Under the pieces are notes generated by a model. It did no database searches. It saw nothing but the letters and a program-made list of their open reading frames with translations, and was not told where the DNA came from. 15,339 bases of DNA from Bacteroidales bacterium (GTDB lineage Bacteria; Bacteroidota; Bacteroidia; Bacteroidales; Muribaculaceae). Position numbers and translations under genes: made by a program. Shown here piece after piece: positions 1 through 7,779 of the stretch (positions are counted from its first letter, which is position 1; each line of letters opens with the position of its first letter). The stretch lies in NCBI GenBank assembly GCA_900752535.1, contig CAADVV010000299.1, forward strand, positions 1-15,339, given 5' to 3'.

Positions 1-3000
1 CGGAACCCGCGGGGGGGTTTCGCCGGGTGGCTTTCCGCCCCGGGGAAACGGGCGGCTCCCGTACCTGCCACCCAAGCTGCCGAACCGGTAAACGTGCAGC
101 AGGAACCGTTGCTGACGCTCTACGATCTGTTCGGCTTCAGCGCCGAGGAGCGGCGGCAGGCAGAACTCGGTATATCCAAGAAAAGGAACAGCCGCCGGGG
201 AGCAAAGCGGAAGACGCCCCGGCAACCCTCGTTATTCGCCCCGGCCTCCTCTCCGGAGGAACAGAAGAGCGAAATGCCGAAAACGACGCCACCGGAGCGT
301 GATCCCGAAGACTTGTATGCCTCCCTGAACTGGGAGGACAACCCGCCGATCAACGGCTTTTACGAGATGATGATGTCGCTTACCCCGGAACGGAGGGCGG
401 AATTGCGCCGGCAAAACGCCCGGCAGCAGGAAACCCCGGAACAGCGGGAACGGCAGGCGGTACGCCCCCCGACGGAAGCCCCGAAAGACAGACGGAAACA
501 AGCCGCCGGTACGCCGAGAACGGGCAGCCTGTTCGACACGCCGGACAATCCGGAGGAGGAAGAACCCGGTAAAGAAATGCCGCAGATACGGGAGGCGGAT
601 ATGAAACCCCGCCCGTTCGAGGGTGAGGTCGCCCCCTATTTCCGCGAAGGGACACTCGTCACGGACGGACAAAACCGGGTCGGCTACCTGCGGGGGATTG
701 AATCCCTGCAACCCATGTTCCACCCGCTGGAACTCACGCCTGCACAACGGACGAAAGCCTCCATGTATATCGAGATACGCGATGCCTATTACCACCTTTA
801 TAACAACGAGGCGGAAACGCTGACGGCGAACCCCGCCCTGCGGGAGATGCTCAACCGGCTTTACGACAATTTCACCGAACGCTTCGGACGGCTCAATGAC
901 AAACGCAACCTCGACCTGATCAAGATGGACGCGCGGGGGACGGAGATTCTATCGCTGGAGCGTTACATCGACGGCAAGGCACGCAAAGCCGACATCTTCG
1001 AGCGTCCCGTGGCCTTCAATCCCGATGAGATCACGCACGCCGACGACGCTTCGGAGGCCCTTGTGGCCAGCCTGAACAAGTACGGCCGGGTGGAACCGCA
1101 CTACATGGCCTCGCTCACGGGAACTACCGTGGAGGGAATACTCGGGGAACTGAAAGGACGTATCTATTACAACCCGGAAACGGACGGCTACGAGGTTGCC
1201 GACAAGTTCATCGCCGGCAATGTCATCGGGAAAGCCGAACGGATCGAGGCGTTCCTGCGGGAGAATCCCGACCACGCCCCGGCCCGGGAATCGCTGGAGG
1301 CTCTGCGCGAGGCGACGCCCAAACCCATCGCTTTCGACGACCTGGACTTCAACCTGGGCGAACGGTGGATTCCAAAAGGTGTTTACGAGCGTTTCGCCTC
1401 CTCGCTCTTCGATACGGAGGTGAAGATCACCTTCGCCTCCAACCTGGACGAGTACGGCGTGAAGGCGGAAGCGACGAACGTGAAGATCACGGAGCAGTAT
1501 GCCGTCAGCGCGCAGACCCGTAAGTACAACGGCCTGCACCTTTTGAAACACGCCCTGCAAAACACTTCGCCCGACATCACCAAGACCGTCCTCAAATGGG
1601 TGGACGGCGAACGGCGGGAGGTCAAAGTGCGTGACGGGGAGGCCATACAGCTCGCCAACAGCAAGATAGACGAGATCCGGGGTGCTTTCCCCGAATGGCT
1701 GCGCGAGCAGTCGTCCGACTTCAAAGACCGCCTGACAGACCTCTATAACCGTACTTTCAACTGTTACGTGCGCCCGAAGTACGACGGGACGCACCAGGAA
1801 TTCCCCGACCTCGACCTCAAGGGGCTGGGAATAGACAATCTGTATGACAGCCAGAAGGACGCGATATGGATGGACAAACTGCTCGGCGGCGGGATAATCG
1901 ACCACGAGGTGGGCGGCGGAAAGACCCTCATCATGTGCTGCGGGGCCTACGAGAAGAAACGCCTCGGGCTGGCCAATAAACCCATGATTATCGGGCTGAA
2001 AGCCAACATCCATGAAATAGCCCGGACGTTCTGTACCGCTTACCCGATGGCCAAAGTCCTCTACCCGGGCAAGGAGGATTTCACGCCCCGGAAGCGTGAG
2101 CGCATCTTCCGGGAGATACGCAACAACGACTGGGACGCCGTGATCCTCTCGCACGAACAGTTCGGCATGATACCCCAGTCTCCGGAGATACAGCAGGAGA
2201 TATTGCAGGCCGAGCTGGACTGTGTGGAGGAGAACCTCGAAGTGCTCAAAGCACAAGGCAGGGACGTTTCCCGCGCCATGATGAAAGGGTGTCAGAAACG
2301 CAAGGCCAACCTGGAAGCCAAGTTGCAGAAGGTGGCGCACGCGCTGGAAACACGCAAGGACGACGCCGTGGACTTCCGCCTCATGGGTATCGACCACCTC
2401 TACGTGGACGAGAGCCATAAATTCAAGAACCTGACTTTCACGACCCGGCATGACCGGGTGGCGGGCCTCGGAAATCCCGAGGGGTCGCAGCGGGCGCTCA
2501 ACATGCTTTTCGCGCTGCGTACCATACAGCAGCGCACGGGCCGCGACCTGGGGGCGACGTTCCTCTCGGGAACGACCATCTCCAACTCGCTCACGGAACT
2601 GTACCTGCTTTTCAAGTACCTGCGCCCGAAGGAGCTGGAGCGTCAGAATATCCGCACCTTCGATGCCTGGGCGGCCATATTTGCCAAGAAAACCATCGAC
2701 TACGAGTTTTCCGTGACCAACGAGGTCGTGCAGAAAGAACGGTTCCGATATTTCATCAAGGTTCCCGAACTGGCCATGTTCTACTCCGAGATTACAGATT
2801 ACCGCTCGGCGGAGGATATAGGGATCGACCGACCGCAAAAGAACGAGATATTGCACAATATCCCGCCGACACCCCAGCAGACGGAGTTCATAGAACGACT
2901 GGTGCAGTTCGCCAAATCGGGCGATGCCACGCTCCTGGGCCGCCTGCCGCTCTCGGAGCGGGAGGAAAAGGCGAAAATGCTCATTGCCACAGACTACGCC

Positions 3001-4560
3001 CGCAAGATGTCGCTCGATATGCGTATGATAGACCCCGAACTATACAGCGACCACGTGGACAACAAGGCGAGCCACTGCGCCCGTATGATTGCCGGTTACT
3101 ACCGCCGTTTCGAGGCGTACAAAGGTACGCAGTTCGTATTCTCCGACCTGGGAACCTACAAACCCGGAGCGGGGTGGAACGTCTATTCCGAGATACGGCG
3201 TAAACTCGCGGAGGATTACGGCATACCCCAAAGCGAGGTGCGGTTCATCCAGGAGGCGACCTCGGAAAAAGCGCGCAAGGAGATGATCGCCGGTATGAAC
3301 ACCGGAAAAATCCGCGTACTCTTCGGATCGACCGAGATGCTCGGGACGGGAGTGAACGCGCAGAAACGCTGCGTGGCGATACACCACCTGGACTGCCCCT
3401 GGCGTCCCAGCGACCTGGAGCAGCGCGACGGGCGGGGAATACGCACCGGGAACGAGATCGCCAAACTCCATGCCGACAACAAGGTGGACGTGATATTATA
3501 CGCCGTCGAGAAGTCGCTCGACGCCTACAAGTTCGGGCTGTTGCACAACAAGCAACTGTTCATCCGCCAGCTCAAGACCAACAACATGGGAAGCCGTACC
3601 ATCGACGAGGGGGCCATCGACGAAAAGAGCGGCATGAATTTTTCCGAGTATGTCGCCGTCCTCTCGGGAAATACAGACCTGCTGGACAAAGCCCGCCTGG
3701 AGAAGAAGATTGCCACGCTCGAAAGCGAACGCCAGGCATTCGTGCGCGGCAAATCATCGAGCCGCTACAAGCTGGAGCAGATCACGGAGAAGATAGAGAA
3801 GAACAACGACCTGATACGGCGTATCGGCAAGGATCTGGAACACTTCAAGGCCCGCGTCGAGTTCAACGAGGACGGCTCGTACCGCAATCCCGTGAAACTG
3901 AACGGGCTGGAAACCTCCGACCCCAAGCTCATCGGGAAACAGCTCAACCATATCGCCGAAACGGCACGCACGCTCGACAGGCTCGAACCCATCGGGAGCC
4001 TCTACGGGTTCGAGCTGCTCGTCCAGAGCGAAACGACCGGGAAAGACGGGCTCGACCTGGTGCAGAACCGTTTTTATGTCCGGGGTGAAGGGGATTATCT
4101 ATACCAGTATAACTACGGGAATATCGCCTCCGACCCGCGACTGGCGGCGATGAACTTCATCCACGCGCTCGCGACCATCGAGCCGACACTGGAGAAATTC
4201 CGGAAAAAGAATGAGGAACTGGAGAAAGATATTCCCGTCCTGCGGGAAGTGGTGGAAAGTTCCTGGCGCAAGGAGCCCGAACTGACGGCCCTAAAAGCTG
4301 ACCTGACGGAAATAGACCGCAGGATACAGCAAAGCCTCAAACCGATAGAAGAGAGCGAGGGAAAGGAGGCGGAGGAGGATAACGACGTGTGCCGGGAACG
4401 GCATGACACGGCGGAAGAGCTCCCGAAGGAAGACAACACGGCGGCCCGTATTCCTTCCCGGCTGCGGCAGATTGCCGACGCCTCCGGGGGGCGCATCGTG
4501 ATCGCGGGCGTGGGCAGCCCGCCGGAGAACGGCCCTGCGAAGAAAGGGATCAAGATGTAA
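1..4560 (+). CDS. SNF2-family helicase of a conjugative element (5' end outside window)
   Basis: The frame is open from the first base, so the true start lies upstream; the GTG at 94 is probably internal. 1,519 residues are visible. The first ~170 are charged and proline-rich, like a linker. Superfamily 2 helicase motifs follow in order: Walker A GGGKT at visible residues 638-642, Walker B-like DESH at 803-806, a motif III-like SGTT near 2569-2580, and a motif VI QRDGRGIR at 1141-1148, preceded by a LGTGVNAQ motif V. The C-terminal ~280 residues are rich in K/E and probably coiled coil. Giant proteins of this kind, often with an N-terminal N6-adenine methylase domain, are common in Bacteroidales conjugative elements; that domain would lie outside the window. 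It presumably acts on DNA as an ATP-dependent translocase, but its exact job in transfer or defence is not established. Helicase identity is secure, the role is inferred. Confidence 0.9.
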   Translation, partial: RNPRGGFAGWLSAPGKRAAPVPATQAAEPVNVQQEPLLTLYDLFGFSAEERRQAELGISKKRNSRRGAKRKTPRQPSLFAPASSPEEQKSEMPKTTPPERDPEDLYASLNWEDNPPINGFYEMMMSLTPERRAELRRQNARQQETPEQRERQAVRPPTEAPKDRRKQAAGTPRTGSLFDTPDNPEEEEPGKEMPQIREADMKPRPFEGEVAPYFREGTLVTDGQNRVGYLRGIESLQPMFHPLELTPAQRTKASMYIEIRDAYYHLYNNEAETLTANPALREMLNRLYDNFTERFGRLNDKRNLDLIKMDARGTEILSLERYIDGKARKADIFERPVAFNPDEITHADDASEALVASLNKYGRVEPHYMASLTGTTVEGILGELKGRIYYNPETDGYEVADKFIAGNVIGKAERIEAFLRENPDHAPARESLEALREATPKPIAFDDLDFNLGERWIPKGVYERFASSLFDTEVKITFASNLDEYGVKAEATNVKITEQYAVSAQTRKYNGLHLLKHALQNTSPDITKTVLKWVDGERREVKVRDGEAIQLANSKIDEIRGAFPEWLREQSSDFKDRLTDLYNRTFNCYVRPKYDGTHQEFPDLDLKGLGIDNLYDSQKDAIWMDKLLGGGIIDHEVGGGKTLIMCCGAYEKKRLGLANKPMIIGLKANIHEIARTFCTAYPMAKVLYPGKEDFTPRKRERIFREIRNNDWDAVILSHEQFGMIPQSPEIQQEILQAELDCVEENLEVLKAQGRDVSRAMMKGCQKRKANLEAKLQKVAHALETRKDDAVDFRLMGIDHLYVDESHKFKNLTFTTRHDRVAGLGNPEGSQRALNMLFALRTIQQRTGRDLGATFLSGTTISNSLTELYLLFKYLRPKELERQNIRTFDAWAAIFAKKTIDYEFSVTNEVVQKERFRYFIKVPELAMFYSEITDYRSAEDIGIDRPQKNEILHNIPPTPQQTEFIERLVQFAKSGDATLLGRLPLSEREEKAKMLIATDYARKMSLDMRMIDPELYSDHVDNKASHCARMIAGYYRRFEAYKGTQFVFSDLGTYKPGAGWNVYSEIRRKLAEDYGIPQSEVRFIQEATSEKARKEMIAGMNTGKIRVLFGSTEMLGTGVNAQKRCVAIHHLDCPWRPSDLEQRDGRGIRTGNEIAKLHADNKVDVILYAVEKSLDAYKFGLLHNKQLFIRQLKTNNMGSRTIDEGAIDEKSGMNFSEYVAVLSGNTDLLDKARLEKKIATLESERQAFVRGKSSSRYKLEQITEKIEKNNDLIRRIGKDLEHFKARVEFNEDGSYRNPVKLNGLETSDPKLIGKQLNHIAETARTLDRLEPIGSLYGFELLVQSETTGKDGLDLVQNRFYVRGEGDYLYQYNYGNIASDPRLAAMNFIHALATIEPTLEKFRKKNEELEKDIPVLREVVESSWRKEPELTALKADLTEIDRRIQQSLKPIEESEGKEAEEDNDVCRERHDTAEELPKEDNTAARIPSRLRQIADASGGRIVIAGVGSPPENGPAKKGIKM

Positions 4561-4563
4561 ACG

Positions 4564-4601
4564 AAAAGCCGACGGAAGTACAGATTTCCATCGGCTTTTT
4601 T
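4564..4601. terminator. Bidirectional rho-independent terminator
   Basis: A 14-base stem with one mismatch (4564-4577 pairing with 4586-4599) closes a short loop and is followed by a T run on the + strand. The other strand also ends in a T run, since the stem begins with AAAA. It lies in the 63-base gap between the convergent helicase and nuclease genes and would serve both. Confidence 0.85.
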
Positions 4602-4623
4602 CATATGTCCGTGAGCGTTGTCG

Positions 4624-5637
4624 TCACACTTCCTGCAAGAGTGTTTGCAGCTCCTCCTGCGTGGGAAGATAGGTCATGTACTGGGCGGCGAAGACCTGCT
4701 TTTCATCTTCGGGCAGCGTATAACGGACGACCGCGTCGTTTTTCTCCGCGCAGAGGACGATACCCACCGGAGGGTTATCCCCGGGATTCATCAACTCACG
4801 GGTGTAGTAATTGACATACATCTGCATCTGCCCCAAATCCTGATGGGTCAGCTCCCCGGATTTAAGGTCTATTAAAACGAAACAACGGGCCAGGTAATTG
4901 TAAAAGACCAGGTCGATGTAGAAATGCTTGTCATCGAAGGAGATACGCTTCTGTCGCGCGACGAAGGCGAAGCCTTTCCCGAGTTCGAGCATCAAGCGCT
5001 GCAAGCGGCTGATGAGCAGTTGCTCCAGATCGGTTTCCAGAAAATGCTCTCCCTGCGGGATACCGAGAAACTCCAGGATATACGGGTCGCGGATGATCTC
5101 TTTGGGTTCGACACGTCCGGGTTCGGTACGGGAAATCTCCTCTTTCACAGCTTTCTTGTCTCGGCTGGCCAGCAGGCGGTCATAGAAAAGCGTGTTGATT
5201 TGGCGGTCGAGCTGCCGGACACTCCAGTTTTCCTTGACGCACTCGTGCAGGTAAAAATCACGGGCGGCATCGCCCGACACCTTGAGAAGCGTGCGGCAAT
5301 GCGACCAGCTCAATTTATCACACAGCGTGTGATATTTCGGGTAGCACTGGTAAAACTGCCTCATGTACCGCAGGTTGGTGGCCGTGAACCCGTTTCCGAA
5401 CTCCGCCACGAGCCGCCTGGAAAGGGTGTTGATGACAGCCTTGCCATATCCGGCACGGTCGGTTCCCTGCTGCTCGTACTCCACTATGTATTTCCCTACC
5501 TGCCAGTAAGCCCTCACGAGGGTCGAATTGACATGATGTATCACCTTCGCGCGCGCTTCCTGCAAGATATGGCGCACATTATGCAGCAGCTCTTCCTCCC
5601 CTTTGTCGGCAGGATATATTTTATCAGTTTCTTTCAT
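4624..5637 (-). CDS. YhcG/DUF1016-family PDDEXK nuclease
   Basis: This 337-residue protein has the two-part layout of the YhcG/DUF1016 family at its usual length. The N-terminal part (about residues 15-155) carries the family's RAYWQVGKYIVEYEQ and FTATNLRYMRQFYQ blocks. The C-terminal part (about 165-320) is a PDDEXK nuclease fold, with IDLVFYN (D242) and VLIDLKSG (D257-x-K259) forming the catalytic core, followed by QMQMYVNYY (Q270/Q272). It is therefore expected to be a metal-dependent DNA nuclease. The family often sits near restriction-modification loci and on mobile elements; a role in defence or recombination is inferred. The gene stands alone between the element's helicase and the excisionase-like genes, with 136 bases separating it from the latter. 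The ATG at 5635 keeps the full N-terminal domain; no Shine-Dalgarno is seen, as is usual in Bacteroidota. Confidence 0.9.
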   Translation of the reverse strand: MKETDKIYPADKGEEELLHNVRHILQEARAKVIHHVNSTLVRAYWQVGKYIVEYEQQGTDRAGYGKAVINTLSRRLVAEFGNGFTATNLRYMRQFYQCYPKYHTLCDKLSWSHCRTLLKVSGDAARDFYLHECVKENWSVRQLDRQINTLFYDRLLASRDKKAVKEEISRTEPGRVEPKEIIRDPYILEFLGIPQGEHFLETDLEQLLISRLQRLMLELGKGFAFVARQKRISFDDKHFYIDLVFYNYLARCFVLIDLKSGELTHQDLGQMQMYVNYYTRELMNPGDNPPVGIVLCAEKNDAVVRYTLPEDEKQVFAAQYMTYLPTQEELQTLLQEV

Positions 5638-5773
5638 TGCTTCATTATTATATAGGCTTCATTCAGCAAACATACTGATTTTACGGCAAATATCGAGCGG
5701 TTGTACCGCCTTGTCGTGCCTTATTCCATGTATCTCCGCGTTTTTCCATGACGCCGGACTCTCGGGACAGGGC

Positions 5774-6100
5774 CTAACCGGAACCGGCAGGACGATCCTT
5801 TTTCAGCTTGCGGAAATTACTGAAGTTACGCTCGATGAACCGCAGGACGTCCGATTCCCGGTAGAAGGTCTTGTGATAGATCATCTCGTAAGGCAGCTCT
5901 CCCGAGGTGCGGTAACGCTGGAGTGTGCGCTTGCTGATATTGAGCATACGGCACAGGTCGTAATTGTCCAGAAGACGCTCCCCGTCAGGCAGGATGGAAA
6001 GCGGTTGCTCCACGTCCCCCGCGCACAGCTTCTCGATACGTTCCAGCCGTTCCGAGAGCCGCTGCATCCATCCGTCGAAATATTCCTTGTCCAGAAACAT
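5774..6100 (-). CDS. Small helix-turn-helix protein, excisionase-like (second of pair)
   Basis: This 108-residue protein has a coiled, charged N-terminus (residues 5-30) and a MerR/excisionase-type helix-turn-helix (HTH_17) at about 45-92. LLDNYDLCRMLNISKRTLQR holds the recognition helix, and the wing reads LPYEMIYHKTFYRESDV. It follows the sister gene with only 3 bases between stop and start. An AAAGGAG Shine-Dalgarno at 6107-6113, six bases before the ATG, overlaps the end of that gene, so the two are probably co-transcribed and translationally coupled. Adjacent pairs of this kind next to rteC correspond in position to xis2c/xis2d of CTnDOT, which encode recombination directionality factors. 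By that analogy it would bend DNA at the attachment site to favour excision. I see no sequence feature that tells which of the two CTnDOT proteins it matches. Confidence 0.85.
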   Translation of the reverse strand: MFLDKEYFDGWMQRLSERLERIEKLCAGDVEQPLSILPDGERLLDNYDLCRMLNISKRTLQRYRTSGELPYEMIYHKTFYRESDVLRFIERNFSNFRKLKKDRPAGSG

Positions 6101-6103
6101 GGC

Positions 6104-6415
6104 CTACTCCTTTGGTTGGTTCTTGCGCCGCACGGAACGCTCCTTCAGCACACGGCGGATTTCCGTGAGGGAATAATACAGCTTCCGGTTGATGGCCGAA
6201 TAGGTGATCACGTGATCCGAGCGGAGGCGTTGAAGGGTACGCCCGCTGATACCCAGGTAACGGCAGACCTGCTCGCCGTCCATCCATTCGTCGTTTATAT
6301 ACTCCTTATTCCATGCACGCCCCTTTTCAGGGAGAGAGGCGATTGCAGCCTCTATTTTCTCTATACGCCCGACAAGCTCGTTATAGGCTCGCGAACCGAT
6401 CACTATGATTTTCAT
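6104..6415 (-). CDS. Small helix-turn-helix protein, excisionase-like (first of pair)
   Basis: This 103-residue protein opens with MKIIVIGSRAYNELVGRIEK, a start typical of small Bacteroidales element-borne HTH proteins, which supports this ATG. A winged helix-turn-helix of the HTH_17/excisionase kind spans about residues 45-93 (EWMDGEQVCRYLGISGRTLQ, then a basic RLRSDHVITYSAINRKLYY wing). The C-terminus is basic. It is paralogous in layout to the following gene and the first gene of the pair's operon. An AAAGGAG sits at 6417-6423, only one base from the ATG, which is unusually close for a functional ribosome site. A candidate promoter lies at 6440-6470. By synteny with CTnDOT it is a likely recombination directionality factor or regulator of excision; a plain transcription factor is the alternative. 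Confidence 0.85.
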   Translation of the reverse strand: MKIIVIGSRAYNELVGRIEKIEAAIASLPEKGRAWNKEYINDEWMDGEQVCRYLGISGRTLQRLRSDHVITYSAINRKLYYSLTEIRRVLKERSVRRKNQPKE

Positions 6416-6439
6416 ACTCCTTTGTTTTTTAGTCTGTTA

Positions 6440-6470
6440 CAAAGGTCGGGCTTATATGGACAGCTTAAAA
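6440..6470 (-). promoter_or_regulatory. Candidate Bacteroidota promoter for the HTH pair
   Basis: Read on the - strand there is GACCTTTG (6440-6447; one mismatch to the TAnnTTTG -7 box) and, 19 bases upstream, TTTT (6467-6470) near the expected -33 position. Initiation would fall about 20 bases before the ATG at 6415. The imperfect boxes suit a promoter that needs an activator such as RteC, which is known in CTnDOT to act upstream of xis2c. Confidence 0.45.
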
Positions 6471-6813
6471 CGAGGTCGGTACGACTTTTTTTTGATAATT
6501 TGCAGTGAACTGATTCTCAACGGTTCATGCGGTGAAGAAGGCAGTGTTTTTTACCGAAATCCGCGGCCCGTACTCGGTATTTTTATGGGCAGAAATGCGA
6601 TAGAATACTGTGATTCAACGCTTAACGGTGTTCTAATCCGGACGGGGCTACAACGGAACACCCGTATCGGCTCCTTATACGGGTGCAAATACGGGCGTTC
6701 GGGAAAGTTCCTTTCGAGAGTTACGGGGGAAAACCGACCTCGGTTCTTTTGTTATATACAACGCTGATTATCAGTGTTTCTATAAGGAATAGAGTGCTTT
6801 ACCGGTTCATATT
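6471..6813. other. Repeat-rich non-coding control region between HTH pair and rteC
   Basis: No convincing gene is seen. The stretch holds several symmetric sequences: a perfect 9-base inverted repeat at 6659-6667/6677-6685, a 12-base palindrome ACCGACCTCGGT at 6733-6744, and a 17-base near-palindrome at 6761-6777. The 10-mer CGAGGTCGGT at 6471-6480 recurs in inverted form at 6733-6742. The density of symmetry points to operators or structured RNA for the excision genes. A + strand open frame crosses it but has no recognisable protein character. Confidence 0.5.
6659..6685. repeat. Perfect 9-base inverted repeat
   Basis: CACCCGTAT (6659-6667) and ATACGGGTG (6677-6685) flank a 9-base spacer. 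A further direct copy of ATACGGG begins just after, in AAATACGGGC. No T run follows on either strand, so it is not an ordinary terminator. On the - strand the loop displays AAGGAG. A dimeric regulator site or an RNA hairpin in the rteC 3' region are both possible. Confidence 0.6.
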
Positions 6814-7674
6814 CTACTCGGAATTGCCGTTTTTCTTGTTTCGCTTCCACGTCTGCATACGTTTAAGCAGGGCCTCTTTCGCCTTGTCAAGCCACGGTGT
6901 CGGGTTGTTTCGGATTTTCATATCGCAGAATGTCCTCGAAAGGTTCATGTCGAGGTGTACGTTGAAAGCGTTGGAAATGTAGCTGGCAAGTTGCGTGAGT
7001 GGCACATTGCCGAAACAGCCTTTACTGTCGAGCAGGTAAATAAGTTCCGTCAGATCCGTCTTCGAGTCCTGCCATGTCGGACGCACGTCAGACAATGGCA
7101 GAACCATGTTCCGGAGGTTCGTGCTCTCCAGTGATTCCAATTCGCCCATAAGATAAACCGACAACATATCGTTGGCCAGGATTTTCGCCACCTTGAAATC
7201 CGCGTTTGTCGAAAACTGCGGGTCGAGTTCATAGTAGAAGGTTTCCAGGTATTGCTCCGTGTCGGTCTGCCCGCGCAGGAAATAGAGGCTGTCCAGGTGT
7301 GTAGCGCCGCTGCGGAAATAGCGGATAAAGTCAAGGCGTTTCTGCGTGTACGCGTTGATGGCCCGAACATGGGCGTCCAGGTACTCCCGTTGTGCCTCGA
7401 TACTTCCTACCGGACGGTTCATCTCGATATTGTAGAGCTTGCGGTAATAGATCAGACGGCAAAAAAGACGGGGTTTGATTTCTTTGAAGAACTTTATTTC
7501 CTCGTCATCGTTTTGAAAACGGTAGCCGATGATATATTGTTTCAAACGGTCGAACGCTTCTCCCAGGACACGTGACGCTTCAAGCGACTTTTTCAACACG
7601 TCGGTATCCCGCGATTCGATACGTTCGATACTCCGCAGGACTTCGCTGTTTAATTTTTCTATAAATGCAATCAT
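6814..7674 (-). CDS. rteC: RteC-family regulator of element excision
   Basis: This 286-residue protein matches the RteC family (PF09357 type). It has a long helical N-terminal region (LNSEVLRSIERIES, then IKFFKEIKPRLFCRLIYYRK) and a middle block with FYYELDPQFSTNADFKVAKI and LANDMLSVYLMGELESLE. A C-terminal winged-helix-like part (about residues 205-280) includes LTELIYLLDSKGCFGN and LSRTFCDMKIRNNPTPWLDK. In CTnDOT, RteC activates the xis2c operon and thereby excision. The gene sits upstream of the HTH pair in the same orientation, as expected. A weak -7-like TAACTTTA (- strand, 7699-7706) lies 25 bases before the ATG, with no clear -33 box. Family assignment is strong; that it controls this element's own excision is inferred from context. 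Confidence 0.92.
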   Translation of the reverse strand: MIAFIEKLNSEVLRSIERIESRDTDVLKKSLEASRVLGEAFDRLKQYIIGYRFQNDDEEIKFFKEIKPRLFCRLIYYRKLYNIEMNRPVGSIEAQREYLDAHVRAINAYTQKRLDFIRYFRSGATHLDSLYFLRGQTDTEQYLETFYYELDPQFSTNADFKVAKILANDMLSVYLMGELESLESTNLRNMVLPLSDVRPTWQDSKTDLTELIYLLDSKGCFGNVPLTQLASYISNAFNVHLDMNLSRTFCDMKIRNNPTPWLDKAKEALLKRMQTWKRNKKNGNSE

Positions 7675-7779
7675 AATCCGTCTTGTTACTTTCGCGTATA
7701 AAGTTAGCGAATCGAAAAACCGGCGGATTACGATTTTTATCTTTCTCTTCGTTTTTTTATCACGAGGCCGATTTTAATG

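Noticed and set aside
949..2856. 635-codon open frame on the - strand
   Set aside because: Lies fully inside the helicase gene and has no domain character; a by-product of GC-rich codon use.
4924..5655. 243-codon open frame on the + strand
   Set aside because: Antisense to the YhcG nuclease, whose catalytic motifs fix the coding strand.
5603..6508. 301-codon open frame on the + strand
   Set aside because: Antisense to two well-formed helix-turn-helix genes with good Shine-Dalgarno spacing for one of them.
6405..6767. 120-codon + strand frame filling the gap before rteC
   Set aside because: No recognisable protein, overlaps the first codons of the HTH gene, and coincides with repeats and a promoter better explained as control DNA.
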